A DNA stretch of 64,000 nt from Hydractinia symbiolongicarpus (Eukaryota > Cnidaria > Hydrozoa > Anthoathecata > Hydractiniidae). How positions within the stretch are numbered: position 1 is the stretch's first letter; each line of letters begins with the position of its first letter. A program made the translations under genes and the position numbers. Positions 13,413-25,645 of the stretch are shown here, in pieces. Where the stretch lies: NCBI RefSeq assembly GCF_029227915.1, contig NC_079887.1, forward strand, positions 28,209,650 to 28,273,649, in the 5' to 3' direction. The notes beneath the pieces were generated by a model. The model did not search any database. It had not been told where the DNA came from and saw only the letters and a program-made list of their open reading frames with translations.

Positions 13413-16285
13413 AAAAGTATACAAAGAAAGTACCCAGGGAGTAAACTCATTTCCCGAACGATTTTTTAAATTATTTTTTCACCACTAAAACGCATGAGAC
13501 TTGTAGTTTTCAAAAATGTTTTCATTTTTGATGAGACGCTGAATAAAAGAAGTTTAATCGCCGGCAAACGAAAACCCGCGATTTCCCGTAAATCCCGGAC
13601 TCGGCCCGTATAGTCAAAAGTATGCAAGGAAAGTACCCAGGGAGTAAACTCATTTCCCGAACGATTTTTTAAATTATTTTTTCACCACTAAAACGCATGA
13701 GACTTGTAGTTTTCAAAAATGTTTTCTTTCTTGATGAGACGCTGAATAAAAGAAGTTTAATCGCCGGCAAACGGAAACCCGCGACTTCCCGTAAATCCCG
13801 GGCTTGGCCCGTATAGTCAAAAGTATACAAAGAAAGTACCCAGGGAGTAAACTCATTTCCCAAACGATTTTTTAAATTATTATTTCACCACTAAAACGCA
13901 TGAGACTTGTAGTTTTCAAGAATGTTTTCATTTTTGTTGAGACGCTGAATAAAAGCAGTTTAATCGCCGGCAAACGAAAACCCGCGATTTCCCGTAAATC
14001 CCGGGCTTGGCACGTATAGTCGAATGTATACAAAGAAGTACCCTGAGAGTAAACTCATTTCCAGAACGATTTTTTAAATTATTTTTTCACCACTAAAACG
14101 CATAAGACTTGTAGTTTTTAAAAATGTTTTCATTTTTGATGAGACGCTGAATAAAAGAAGTTTAATCGCCAGCAAACGAAAACCCGCGATTTCCCGTAAA
14201 TCCCGGACTTGGCCCGTATAGTCAAAAGTATGCAAAGAAAGTACCCAGGGAGTAAACTCATTTCCCGAACGATTTTTTAAATTATTTTTTCACCACTAAA
14301 ACGCATGAGACTTGTAGTTTTCAAAAATGTTTTCTTTTTTGATGAGACGCTGAATAAAAGAAGTTTAATTGCCGGCAAACAAAAATCCGCGATTTCCCGT
14401 AAATCCCAGACTCGGCCCGTATAGTCAAAAGTATACAAAGAAAGTACCCAGGAAGTAAACTCATTTCCCGAACGATTTTTTAAATTATTTTTTCACCACT
14501 AAAACGCATGAGACTTGTAGTTTTCAAAAATGTTTTCATTTTTGATGAGACGCTTAATGAAAGAGGTTTAATCGCCGGCAAATGAAATCCCGCGTTTTCC
14601 CGTAAATCCGGGGCTTGGCCCGTATAGTCAAAAGTATACAAAGAAAGTACCCAGGGAGTAAACTCATTTCCAGAACGATTTTTTAAATTATATTTTCACC
14701 ACTAAAACGCATGAGACTTGTAGTTTTTAAAAATGTTTTCATTTTTGATGAGACGCTGAATAAAAGAAGTTTAATCGCCGGCAAACGAAAACCCGCGATT
14801 TCCCGTAAATACCGGCTTGGCCCGTATAGTCAAAAGTATACAAAGAAAGTACCCAGGGAGTAAACTCATTTCCCGAACGATTTTATAAATTATTTTTTCA
14901 CCACTAAAACGCATGAGACTTGTAGTTTTCAAAAATGTTTTCATTTTTCATGAGACGCTGAATAAAGGCAGTATAATCGCCGGCAAACGAAAACCTGCGA
15001 TTTCCCTAAATCCCGGACTCGGCCCATATAGTCAAAAGTATACAAAGAAAGTACCCAGGGAGTAAACTCCTTTCCAGAACGATTTTTTAAATTATTTTTT
15101 CACCACTAAAACGCATAAGACTTGTAGTTTTTAAAAATGTTTTCATTTTTGATGAGACGCTGAATAAAAGAAGTTTAATCGCCGGCAAACGAAAACCCGC
15201 GATTTCCCGTAAATCCCGCGCTTGGCCCGTATAGTCAAAAGTATACAAAGAAAGTACCCAGGGAGTAAACTCATTTCCCGAACGATTTTTTATATTATTT
15301 TTTTACCACTAAACGCATGAGACTTGTAGTTTTCAAAAATATTTTCATATTTGATGGGACGCTGAATAAAAGAAGTTTAATCGCCGGCAAACGAAAATCC
15401 GCGATTTCCCGTAAATCCCGGACTCGGCCCGTATAGTCAAAAGTATACAAAGAAAGTACCCAGGGAGTAAACTCATTTCCCGATCGATTTTTTAAATTGT
15501 TTTTTCACCACTAAAACGCATGAGTCTTGTAGTTTTCAAAAATGTTTTCATTTTTGATGAGACTCTGAATAAAAGAAGTTTAATCGCCGGCAAACGAAAA
15601 CCCGCGATTTCCCGTAAATCCCGGACTCGGCCCGTATAGTCAAAAGTATACAAAGAAAGTACCCAGGGAGTAAACTCATTTCCCGAACGATTTTTTAAAT
15701 TATTTTTTCACCACTAAAACGCATGAGACTTGTAGTTTTCAAAATTGTTTTCATTTTTGATGAGACGCTGAATAAAAGAAGTTTAATCGCCGGCAAACGA
15801 AAACCCGCGACTTCCCGTAAATCCCGGGCTTGGCCCGTATAGTCAAAAGTATACAAAGAAAGTACCCAGGGAGTAAACTCATTTCCCAAACGATTTTTTA
15901 AATTATTTTTTCACCACTAAAACGCATAAGACTTGTAGTTTTTAAAAATGTTTTCATTTTTGATGAGACGCTGAATAAAAGAAGTTTAATCGCCGGCAAA
16001 CGAAAACCTGCGATTTCCCTAAATCCCGGACTCGGCCCGTATAGTCAAAAGTATACAAAGAAAGTACCCAGGGAGTAAACTCCTTTCCAGAACGATTTTT
16101 TAAATTATTTTTTCACCACTAAAACGCATAAGACTTGTAGTTTTTAAAAATGTTTTCATTTTTGATGAGACGCTGAATAAAAGAAGTTTAATCGCCGGCA
16201 AACGAAAACCCGCGATTTCCCGTAAATCCTGCGCTTGGCCAGTATAGTCAAAAGTATACAAAGAAAGTACCCAGGGAGTAAACTC
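13413..16285. repeat. Mixed satellite block at the left/middle domain transition
   Basis: The window's first GTCGAATGTATAC variant appears near 14029. The rightmost E monomer of the left domain is at 14551. A-type monomers stand at 14969 and, with AAGTTT in place of CAGTTT, at 15982. The D-type monomer 453 bp after 14969 is full length (CCCGGACTCGG at about 15418), so this is the older arrangement without the deletion. Nothing but satellite is present. Confidence 0.8.
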
Positions 16286-18239
16286 ATTTCCCGAACGATT
16301 TTTTATATTATTTTTTTACCACTAAACGCATGAGACTTGTAGTTATCAAAAATATCTTCATATATGATGGGACGCTGAATAAAAGAAGTTTAATCGCCGG
16401 CAAACGAAAATCCGCGATTGCCCGTAAATCCCGGCTTGTAGTTTTCAAAAATGTTTTCATTTTTGATGAGACGCTGAATAAAAGAAGTTTAATCGCCGGC
16501 AAACGAAAACCCGCGATTTCCCGTAAATCCGGGACTCGGCCCGTATAGTCAAAAGTATACAAAGAAAGTACCCAGGGAGTAAACTCATTTCCCGAACGAT
16601 TTTTTAAATTATTTTTTCACCACTAAAACGCATGAGACTTGTAGTTTTCAAAAATGTTTTCATTTTTGATGAGACGCTGAATAAAAGAAGTTTAATCGCC
16701 GGCAAACGAAAACCCGCGACTTCCCGTAAATCCCGGGCTTGGCCCGTATAGTCAAAAGTATACAAAGAAAGTACCCAGGGAGTAAACTCATTTCCCAAAC
16801 GATTTTTTAAATTATTTTTTCACCACTAAAACGCATGAGACTTGTAGTTTTCAAAAATGTTTTCATTTTTTATGAGACGCTGAATAAAAGAAGTTTAATC
16901 GCCGGCAAACGAAAACCCGCGACTTCCCGTAAATCCCGGGCTTGGCCCGTATAGTCAAAAGTATACAAAGAAAGTACCCAGGGAGTAAACTCATTTCCCA
17001 AACGATTTTTTAAATTATTATTTCACCACTAAAACGCATGAGACTTGTAGTTTTCAAGAATGTTTTCATTTTTGATGAGACGCTGAATAAAAGAAGTTTA
17101 ATCGCCGGCAAACGAAAACCCGCGATTTCCTGTAAATCCCGGCTTGGCCCGTATAGTCAAAAGTATACAAAGAAAGTACCCAGGGAGTAAACTCATTTCC
17201 CGAACGATTTTTTAAATTATTTTTTCACCACTAAAACGCATGAGACTTGTAGTTTTCAAAAATATTTTCATTTTTGTTGAGACGCTGAATAAAAGCAGTT
17301 TAATCGCCGGCAAACGAAAACCTGCGATTTCCCTAAATCCCGGACTCGGCCCGTATAGTCAAAAGTATACAAAGAAAGTACCCAGGGAGTAAACTCCTTT
17401 CCAGAACGATTTTTTAAATTATTTTTCACCACTAAAACGCATAAGACTTGTAGTTTTTAAAAATGTTTTAATTTTTGATGAGACGCTGAATAAAAGAAGT
17501 TTTATCGCCGGCAAACGAAAACCCGCGATTTCCCGTAAATCCTGCGCTTGGCCAGTATAGTCAAAAGTATACAAAGAAAGTACCCAGGGAGTAAACTCAT
17601 TTCCCGAACGATTTTTTACATTATTTTTTTACCACTAAACGCATGAGACGTGTAGTTATCAAAAATATTTTCATATATGATGGGACGCTGAATAAAAGAA
17701 GTTTAATCGCCGGCAAACGAAAATCCGCGATTTCCCGTAAATCCCGGACTCGGCCGGTATAGTCAAAAGTGTACAAAGAAAGTACCCAGGGAGTAAACTC
17801 ATTTCCCGATCGATTTTTTAAATTATTTTTTCACCACTTAAACGCATGAGTCTTGTAGTTTTCAAAAATGTTTTCATTTTTGATGAGACGCTGAATAAAA
17901 GAAGTTTAATCGCCGGCAAACGAAAACCCGCGATTTCCCGTAAATCCGGGACTCGGCCCGTATAGTCAAAAGTATACAAAGAAAGTACCCAGGGAGTAAA
18001 CTCATTTCCCGAACGATTTTTTAAATTATTTTTTCACCACTAAAACGCATGAGACTTGTAGTTTTCAAAAATGTTTTCATTTTTGATGAGACGCTGAATA
18101 AAAGAAGTTTAATCGCCGGCAAACGAAAACCCGCGACTTCCCGTAAATCCCGGGCTTGGCCCGTATAGTCAAAAGTATACAAAGAAAGTACCCAGGGAGT
18201 AAACTCATTTCCCAAACGATTTTTTAAATTATTATTTCA
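16286..18239. repeat. Middle-domain higher-order units, one with and one without the half-monomer
   Basis: The unit starting at A marker 15982 carries the half-monomer junction (16435) and is 1,314 bp long. The next unit (17296 to 18510) has a full D-type monomer in that slot and is 1,214 bp long, a whole six monomers. The two forms of the slot therefore sit side by side. Rare changes such as GACGTGTAG (17647) link this unit to the 18,240-20,550 block. Confidence 0.82.
16336..16434 (+). repeat. Half-monomer 3 (99 bp)
   Basis: The junction at 16435 lies 453 bp after an A-type monomer at 15982. Private changes are TATCTTCATATATG and CGATTGCCCG. Confidence 0.9.
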
Positions 18240-18863
18240 CCACTAAAACGCATGAGACTTGTAGTTTTCAAGAATGTTTTCATTTTTGATGAGACGCTGA
18301 ATAAAAGAAGTTTAATCGCCGGCAAACGAAAACCCGCAATTTCCCGTAAATCTCGGCTTGGCCCGTATAGTCAAAGGTATACAAAGAAAGTACCCAGGGA
18401 GTAAACTCATTTCCCGAACGATTTTTTAAATTATTTTTTCACCACTAAAACGCATGAGACTTGTAGTTTTCAAAAATATTTTCATTTTTGTTGAGACGCT
18501 GAATAAAAGCAGTTTAATCGCCGGCAAACGAAAACCTGCGATTTCCCTAAATCCCGGACTCGGCCCGTATAGTCAAAAGTATACAAAGAAAGTACCCAGG
18601 GAGTAAACTCCTTTCCAGAACGATTTTTTAAATTATTTTTTCACCACTAAAACGCATAAGACTTGTAGTTTTTAAAAATGTTTTAATTTTTGATGAGACG
18701 CTGAATAAAAGAAGTTTTATCGCCGGCAAACGAAAACCCGCGATTTCCCGTAAATCCTGCGCTTGGCCAGTATAGTCAAAAGTATACAAAGAAAGTACCC
18801 AGGGAGTAAACTCATTTCCCGAACGATTTTTTACATTATTTTTTTACCACTAAACGCATGAGA

Positions 18864-18962
18864 CGTGTAGTTATCAAAAATATTTTCATATATGATGGGA
18901 CGCTGAATAAAAGAAGTTTAATCGCCGGCAAACGAAAATCCGCGATTTCCCGTAAATTCCAG
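18864..18962 (+). repeat. Half-monomer 4 (99 bp)
   Basis: The junction at 18963 lies 453 bp after A marker 18510. Here it reads TTCCAGCTTG rather than TCCCGGCTTG, a later point change. The unit starts with CGTGTAG. Confidence 0.9.
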
Positions 18963-19973
18963 CTTGTAGTTTTCAAAAATGTTTTCATTTTTGATGAGAC
19001 GCTGAATAAAAGAAGTTTAATCGCCGGCAAACGAAAACCCGCGACTTCCCGTAAATCCCGGGCTTGGCCCGTATAGTCAAAACTATACAAAGAAAGTACC
19101 CAGGGAGTAAACTCATTTCCCAAACGATTTTTTAAATTATTATTTCACCACTAAAACGCATGAGACTTGTAGTTTTCAAGAATGTTTTCATTTTTGATGA
19201 GACGCTGAATAAAAAAAGTTTAATCGCCGGCAAACGAAAACCCGCGATTTCCCGTAAATCCCGGCTTGGCCCGTATAGTCAAAAGTATACAAAGAAAGTA
19301 CCCAGGGAGTAAACTCATTTCCCGAACGATTTTTTAAATTATTTTTTCACCACTAAAACGCATGAGACTTGTAGTTTTCAAGAATGTTTTCATTTTTGAT
19401 GAGACGCTGAATAAAAGAAGTTTAATCGCCGGCAAACGAAAACCCGCAATTTCCCGTAAATCTCGGCTTGGCCCGTATAGTCAAAGGTATACAAAGAAAG
19501 TACCCAGGGAGTAAACTCATTTCCCGAACGATTTTTTAAATTATTTTTTCACCACTAAAACGCATGAGACTTGTAGTTTTCAAAAATATTTTCATTTTTG
19601 TTGAGACGCTGAATAAAAGCAGTTTAATCGCCGGCAAACGAAAACCTGCGATTTCCCTAAATCCCGGACTCGGCCCGTATAGTCAAAAGTATACAAAGAA
19701 AGTACCCAGGGAGTAAACTCCTTTCCAGAACGATTTTTTAAATTATTTTTTCACCACTAAAACGCATAAGACTTGTAGTTTTTAAAAATGTTTTAATTTT
19801 TGATGAGACGCTGAATAAAAGAAGTTTTATCGCCGGCAAACGAAAACCCGCGATTTCCCGTAAATCCTGCGCTTGGCCAGTATAGTCAAAAGTATACAAA
19901 GAAAGTACCCAGGGAGTAAACTCATTTCCCGAACGATTTTTTACATTATTTTTTTACCACTAAACGCATGAGA

Positions 19974-20072
19974 CGTGTAGTTATCAAAAATATTTTCATA
20001 TATGATGGGACGCTGAATAAAAGAAGTTTAATCGCCGGCAAACGAAAATCCGCGATTTCCCGTAAATTCCAG
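19974..20072 (+). repeat. Half-monomer 5 (99 bp)
   Basis: The junction at 20073 is an identical-looking copy of half-monomer 4, 1,110 bp further on. It lies 453 bp after A marker 19620. Confidence 0.9.
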
Positions 20073-21286
20073 CTTGTAGTTTTCAAAAATGTTTTCATTT
20101 TTGATGAGACGCTGAATAAAAGAAGTTTAATCGCCGGCAAACGAAAACCCGCGACTTCCCGTAAATCCCGGGCTTGGCCCGTATAGTCAAAACTATACAA
20201 AGAAAGTACCCAGGGAGTAAACTCATTTCCCAAACGATTTTTTAAATTATTATTTCACCACTAAAACGCATGAGACTTGTAGTTTTCAAGAATGTTTTCA
20301 TTTTTGATGAGACGCTGAATAAAAAAAGTTTAATCGCCGGCAAACGAAAACCCGCGATTTCCCGTAAATCCCGGCTTGGCCCGTATAGTCAAAAGTATAC
20401 AAAGAAAGTACCCAGGGAGTAAACTCATTTCCCGAACGATTTTTTAAATTATTTTTTCACCACTAAAACGCATGAGACTTGTAGTTTTCAAGAATGTTTT
20501 CATTTTTGATGAGACGCTGAATAAAAGAAGTTTAATCGCCGGCAAACGAAAACCCGCGACTTCCCGTAAACCCTGGGCTTGGCCCGTATAGTCAAAAGTA
20601 TACAAAGAAAGTACCCAGGGAGTAAACTCATTTCCCAAACGATTTTTTAAATTATTATTTCACCACTAAAACGCATGAGACTTGTAGTTTTCAAGAATGT
20701 TTTCATTTTTGATGAGACGCTGAATAAAAGAAGTTTAATCGCCGGCAAACGAAAACCCGCGATTTCCCGTAAATCCCGGCTTGGCCCGTATAGTCAAAAG
20801 TATACAAAGAAAGTACCCAGGGAGTAAACTCATTTCCCGAACGATTTTTTAAATTATTTTTTCACCACTAAAACGCATGAGACTTGTAGTTTTCAAAAAT
20901 GTTTTCATTTTTGATGAGACGCTGAATAAAAGCAGTTTAATCGCCGGCAAACGAAAACCTGCGATTTCCCTAAATCCCGGACTCGGCCCGTATAGTCAAA
21001 AGTATACAAAGAAAGTACACAGGGAGTAAACTCCTTTCCAGAACGATTTTTTAAATTATTTTTTCACCACTAAAACGCATAAGACTTGTAGTTTTTAAAA
21101 ATGTTTTCATTTTTGATGAGACGCTGAATAAAAGAAGTTTAATCGCCGGCAAACGAAAACCCGCGATTTCCTGTAAATCCTGCGCTTGGCCCGTATAGTC
21201 AAAAGTATACAAAGAAAGTACCCAGGGAGTAAACTCATTTCCCGAACGATTTTTTATATTATTTTTTTACCACTAAACGCATGAGA

Positions 21287-21385
21287 CTTGTAGTTATCAA
21301 AAATATTTTCATATTTGATGGGACGCTGAATAAAAGAAGTTTAATCGCCGGCAAACGAAAATCCGCGAATTCCCGTAAATCCCGG
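21287..21385 (+). repeat. Half-monomer 6 (99 bp)
   Basis: The junction at 21386 lies 453 bp after A marker 20933. It carries CGCGAATTC, a sub-lineage mark shared with the copies at 25646, 33854, 36982 and 39111. Confidence 0.9.
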
Positions 21386-22792
21386 CTTGTAGTTTTCAAA
21401 AATGTTTTCATTTTTGATGAGACGCTGAATAAAAGAAGTTTAATCGCCGGCAAACGAAAACCCGCGACTTCCCGTAAATCCCGGGCTTGGCCCGTATAGT
21501 CAAAAGTATACAAAGAAAGTACCCAGGGAGTAAACTCATTTCCCAAACGATTTTTTAAATTATTATTTCACCACTAAAACGCATGAAACTTGTAGTTTTC
21601 AAGAATGTTTTCATTTTTGATGAGACGCTGAATAAAAGAAGTTTAATCGCCGGCAAACGAAAACCCGCGATTTCCCGTAAATCCCGGCTTGGCCCGTATA
21701 GTCAAAAGTATACAAAGAAAGTACCCAGGGAGTAAACTCATTTCCCAAACGATTTTTTAAATTATTTTTTCACCACTAAAACGCATGAGACTTGTAGTTT
21801 TTAAAAATGTTTTCATTTTTGATGAGACGCTGAATAAAAGCAGTTTAATCGCCGGCAAACGAAAACCTGCGATTTCCCTAAATCCCGGACTCGGCCCGTA
21901 TAGTCAAAAGTATACAAAGAAAGTACCCAGGGAGTAAACTCCTTTCCAGAACGATTTTTTAAATTATTTTTTCACCACTAAAACGCATAAGACTTGTAGT
22001 TTTTAAAAATGTTTTCATTTTTGATGAGACGCTGAATAAAAGAAGTTTAATCGCCGGCAAACGAAAACCCGCGATTTCCCGTAAATCCCGCGCTTGTCCG
22101 TATAGTCAAAAGTATACAAAGAAAGTACCCAGGGAGTAAACTCATTTCCCGAACGATTTTTTATATTATTTTTTTACCACTAAACGCATGAGACTTGTAG
22201 TTTTCAAAAATGTTTTCTTTTTTGATGAGACGCTGAATAAAGGAAGTTTAATCGCCGGCAAACGAAAACCCGCGACTTCCCGTAAATCCCGGGCTTGGCC
22301 CGTATAGTCAAAAGTATACAAAGAAAGTACCCAGGGAGTAAACTCATTTCCCAAACGATTTTTTAAATTATTATTTCACCACTAAAACGCATGAGACTTG
22401 TAGTTTTCAAGAATGTTTTCATTTTTGATGAGACGCTGAATAAAAGCAGTTTAATCGCCGGCAAACGAAAACCCGCGATTTCCCGTAAATCCCGGGCTTG
22501 GCCCGTATAGTCAAAAGTATACAAAGAAAGTACCCAGGGAGTAAACTCATTTCCAAAAGGATTTTTTAAATTATTATTTCACCACTAAAACGCATGAGAC
22601 TTGTAGTTTTCAAGAATGTTTTCATTTTTGATGAGACGCTGAATAAAAGCAGTTTAATCGCCGGCAAACGAAAACCCGCGATTTCCCGTAAATCCCGGGC
22701 TTGGCACGTATAGTCGAATGTATACAAAGAAAGTACCCGGGGAGTAAACTCATTTCCCGAACGATTTTTTAAATTATTTTTTCACCACTAAA

Positions 22793-22806
22793 ACGCATGA
22801 CGCATG
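22793..22806 (+). repeat. 7-bp tandem insertion, ACGCATG x2
   Basis: ACGCATG is doubled within a monomer, which normally has one copy before AGACTTG. This is the leftmost of nine such monomers. A near-identical form occurs at 38186. Confidence 0.88.
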
Positions 22807-23608
22807 AGACTTGTAGTTTTCAAAAATGTTTTCATTTTTGATGAGACGCTGAATAAAAGAAGTTTAATCGCCGGCAAACGAAAACCAGCGACTTTCCGTA
22901 AATCCCGGGCTTGACCCGTATAGTCAAAGGTATACAAAAAAGTACCCAGGAAGTAAACTCATTTCCCGAACGATTTTTTAAATTACTTTTTCACCACTAA
23001 AACGCATGACACTTGTAGTTTTTAAAAATGTTTTCATTTTTGATGAGACGCTGAATAAAAGAAGTTTAATCGCCGGCAAACGAAAACCTGCGATTTCCCG
23101 TAAATCATGGACTCGGCCCGTATAGTCAAAAGTATACAAAGAAAGTACCCAGGGAGTAAACTCATTTCCCAAACGATTTTTTAAATTATTATTTCACCAC
23201 TAAAACGCATGAGACTTGTAGTTTTCAAGAATGTTTTCATTTTTGATGAGACGCTGAATGAAAGCAGTTTAATCGCCGGCAAACGAAAACCCGCGATTTC
23301 CCGTAAATCCCGGGCTTGGCACGTATAGTCGAATGTATACAAAGAAGTACCCTGAGAGTAAACTCATTTCCAGAACGATTTTTTAAATTATTTTTTCACC
23401 ACTAAAACGCATAAGACTTGTAGTTTTCAAAAATGTTTTCATTTTTGATGAGACGCTGAATAAAAGAAGTTTAATCGCCAGCAAACGAAAACCCGCGATT
23501 TCCCGTAAATGCCGGCTTGGCCCGTATAGTCAAAAGTATACAAAGAAAGTACCCGGGGAGTAAACTCATTTCCCGAACGATTTTTTAAATTATTTTTTCA
23601 CCACTAAA

Positions 23609-23622
23609 ACGCATTACGCATG
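23609..23622 (+). repeat. 7-bp insertion, ACGCATT + ACGCATG
   Basis: The first copy of the doubled heptamer has ended in T rather than G. This is the commonest form of the insertion. Confidence 0.88.
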
Positions 23623-24840
23623 AGACTTGTAGTTTTCAAAAATGTTTTCATTTTTGATGAGACGCTGAATAAAAGAAGTTTAATCGCCGGCAAACGAAAA
23701 CCAGCGACTTCCCGTAAATCCCGGGCTTGACCGGTATAGTCAAAAGTATACAAAGAAAGTACCCAGGAAGTAAACTCATTTCCCGAACGATTTTTTAAAT
23801 TACTTTTTCACCACTAAAACGCATGAGACTTGTAGTTTTTAAAAATGTTTTCATTTTTGATGAGACGCTGAATAAAAGAAGTTTAATCGCCGGCAAACGA
23901 AAACCCGAGATTTCCCGTAAATCCCGGACTCGGCCCGTATAGTCAAAAGTATACAAAGAAAGTACCCAGGGAGTAAACTCATTTCCCGAACGATTTTTTA
24001 AATTATTTTTTCACCACTAAAACGCATGAGACTTGTAGTTTTCAAAAATGTTTTCATTTTTGATGAGACGCTGAATAAAAGAAGTTTAATCGCCGGCAAA
24101 CGAAAACCCGCGACTTCCCGTAAATCCCGGGCTTGGCCCGTATAGTCAAAAGTATACAAAGAAAGTACCCAGGGAGTAAACTCATTTCCCAAACGATTTT
24201 TTAAATTATTATTTCACCACTAAAACGCATGAGACTTGTAGTTTTCAAGAATGTTTTCATTTTTGATGAGACGCTGAATAAAAGAAGTTTAATCGCCGGC
24301 AAACGAAAACCCGCGATTTCCCGTAAATCCCGGCTTGACCCGTATAGTCAAAGGTATACAAAGAAAGTACCCAGGGAGTAAACTCATTTCCCGAACGATT
24401 TTTTAAATTATTTTTTCACCACTAAAACGCATGAGACTTGTAGTTTTCAAAAATATTTTCATTTTTGTTGAGACGCTGAATAAAAGCAGTTTAATCGCCG
24501 GCAAACGAAAACCTGCGATTTCCCTAAATCCCGGACTCGGCCCGTATAGTCAAAAGTATACAAAGAAAGTACCCAGGGAGTAAACTCCTTTCCAGAACGA
24601 TTTTTTAAATTATTTTTTCACCACTAAAACGCATAAGACTTGTAGTTTTTAAAAATGTTTTCATTTTTGATGAGACGCTGAATAAAAGAAGTTTAATCGC
24701 CGGCAAACGAAAACCCGCGATTTCCCGTAAATCCTGCGCTTGGCCAGTATAGTCAAAAGTTTACAAAGAAAGTACCCAGGGAGTAAACTCATTTCCCGAA
24801 CGATTTTTTATATTATTTTTTTACCACTAAACGCATGAGA

Positions 24841-24939
24841 CTTGTAGTTATCAAAAATATTTTCATATATGATATAACGCTGAATAAAAGAAGTTTAATC
24901 GCCGGCAAACGAAAATCCGCGATTTCCCGTAAATCCTGG
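24841..24939 (+). repeat. Half-monomer 7 (99 bp)
   Basis: The junction at 24940 lies 453 bp after A marker 24487. It reads CCTGGCTTGCAG, and ATGATATAACGC replaces ATGATGGGACGC, so this copy has diverged on its own. Confidence 0.88.
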
Positions 24940-25546
24940 CTTGCAGTTTTTAAAAATGTTTTCATTTTTGATGAGACGCTGAATAAAAGAAGTTTAATCG
25001 CCGGCAAACGAAAACCCGCGACTTCCCGTAAATCCCGGGCTTGGCCCGTATAGTCAAAAGTATACAAAGAAAGTACCCAGGGAGTAAACTCATTTCCCAA
25101 ACGATTTTTTAAATTATTTTTTCACCACTAAAACGCATGAGACTTGTAGTTTTCAAAAATGTTTTCATTTTTGATGAGACGCTGAATAAAAGAAGTTTAA
25201 TCGCCGGCAAACGAAAACCCGCGATTTCCCGTAAATCCCGGCTTGGCCCGTATAGTCAAAAGTATACAAAGAAAGTACCCAGGGAGTAAACTCATTTCCC
25301 GAACAATTTTTTAAATTATTTTCTCACCACTAAAACGCATGAGACTTGTAGTTTTCAAAAATGTTTTCATTTTTGATGAGACGCTGAATAAAAGCAGTTT
25401 AATCGCCGGCAAACGAAAACCTGCGATTTCCCTAAATCCCGGACTCGGCCCGTATAGTCAAAAGTATACAAAGAAAGTACCCAGGGAGTAAACTCCCTTC
25501 CAGAACGATTTTTTAAATTATTTTTTCACCACTAAAACGCATAAGA

Positions 25547-25645
25547 CTTGTAGTTTTTAAAAATGTTTTCATTTTTGATGAGACGCTGAATAAAATAAGT
25601 TTAATCGCCGGCAAACGAAAATCCGCGAATTCCCGTAAATCCCGG
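25547..25645 (+). repeat. Half-monomer 8 (99 bp), chimeric
   Basis: The junction at 25646 is only 251 bp after A marker 25395, one monomer (202 bp) less than usual. Its left half is a CATAAGACTTG / AAAATAAG monomer and its right half is D-type AAAATCCGCGAATTC. A monomer was removed by exchange within the unit. Confidence 0.9.

Larger units (their letters stand above)
18240..20550. repeat. Tandem duplication of a 1,110-bp, 5.5-monomer unit
   Basis: Sequence from about 18240 to 19440 reappears from about 19350 to 20550 at an exact offset of 1,110 bp, and I noticed no differences by eye. Shared rare changes include AACCCGCAATTTC (18331, 19441), AAACTATAC (19080, 20190), TCCAGCTTGTAG (junctions at 18963, 20073) and GAATAAAAAAAG (near 19207, 20317). 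This looks like a very recent duplication, or possibly an assembly duplication. Confidence 0.9.

Noticed and set aside
13669-13863. Recurring minus-strand open frames of 61-122 residues (such as the one starting MGNEFTPW) found dozens of times
   Set aside because: They are the monomer read backwards. The MGNEF form begins at a TTG codon (reverse complement of CAA in CCCAAACG), not ATG. A 202- or 203-bp period is not a multiple of three, so the frame is lost within one or two monomers. The residues simply follow the DNA repeat, with no sign of selection on protein.
18858-19076. Plus-strand open frames of about 72-98 residues crossing the half-monomer, giving a doubled basic peptide
   Set aside because: The half-monomer is 99 bp (33 codons), so it keeps the frame and repeats the same peptide stretch. 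This follows from the deletion length. Frames end at the TAG of GTATAG or shortly after, and there is no codon-level conservation or gene context.
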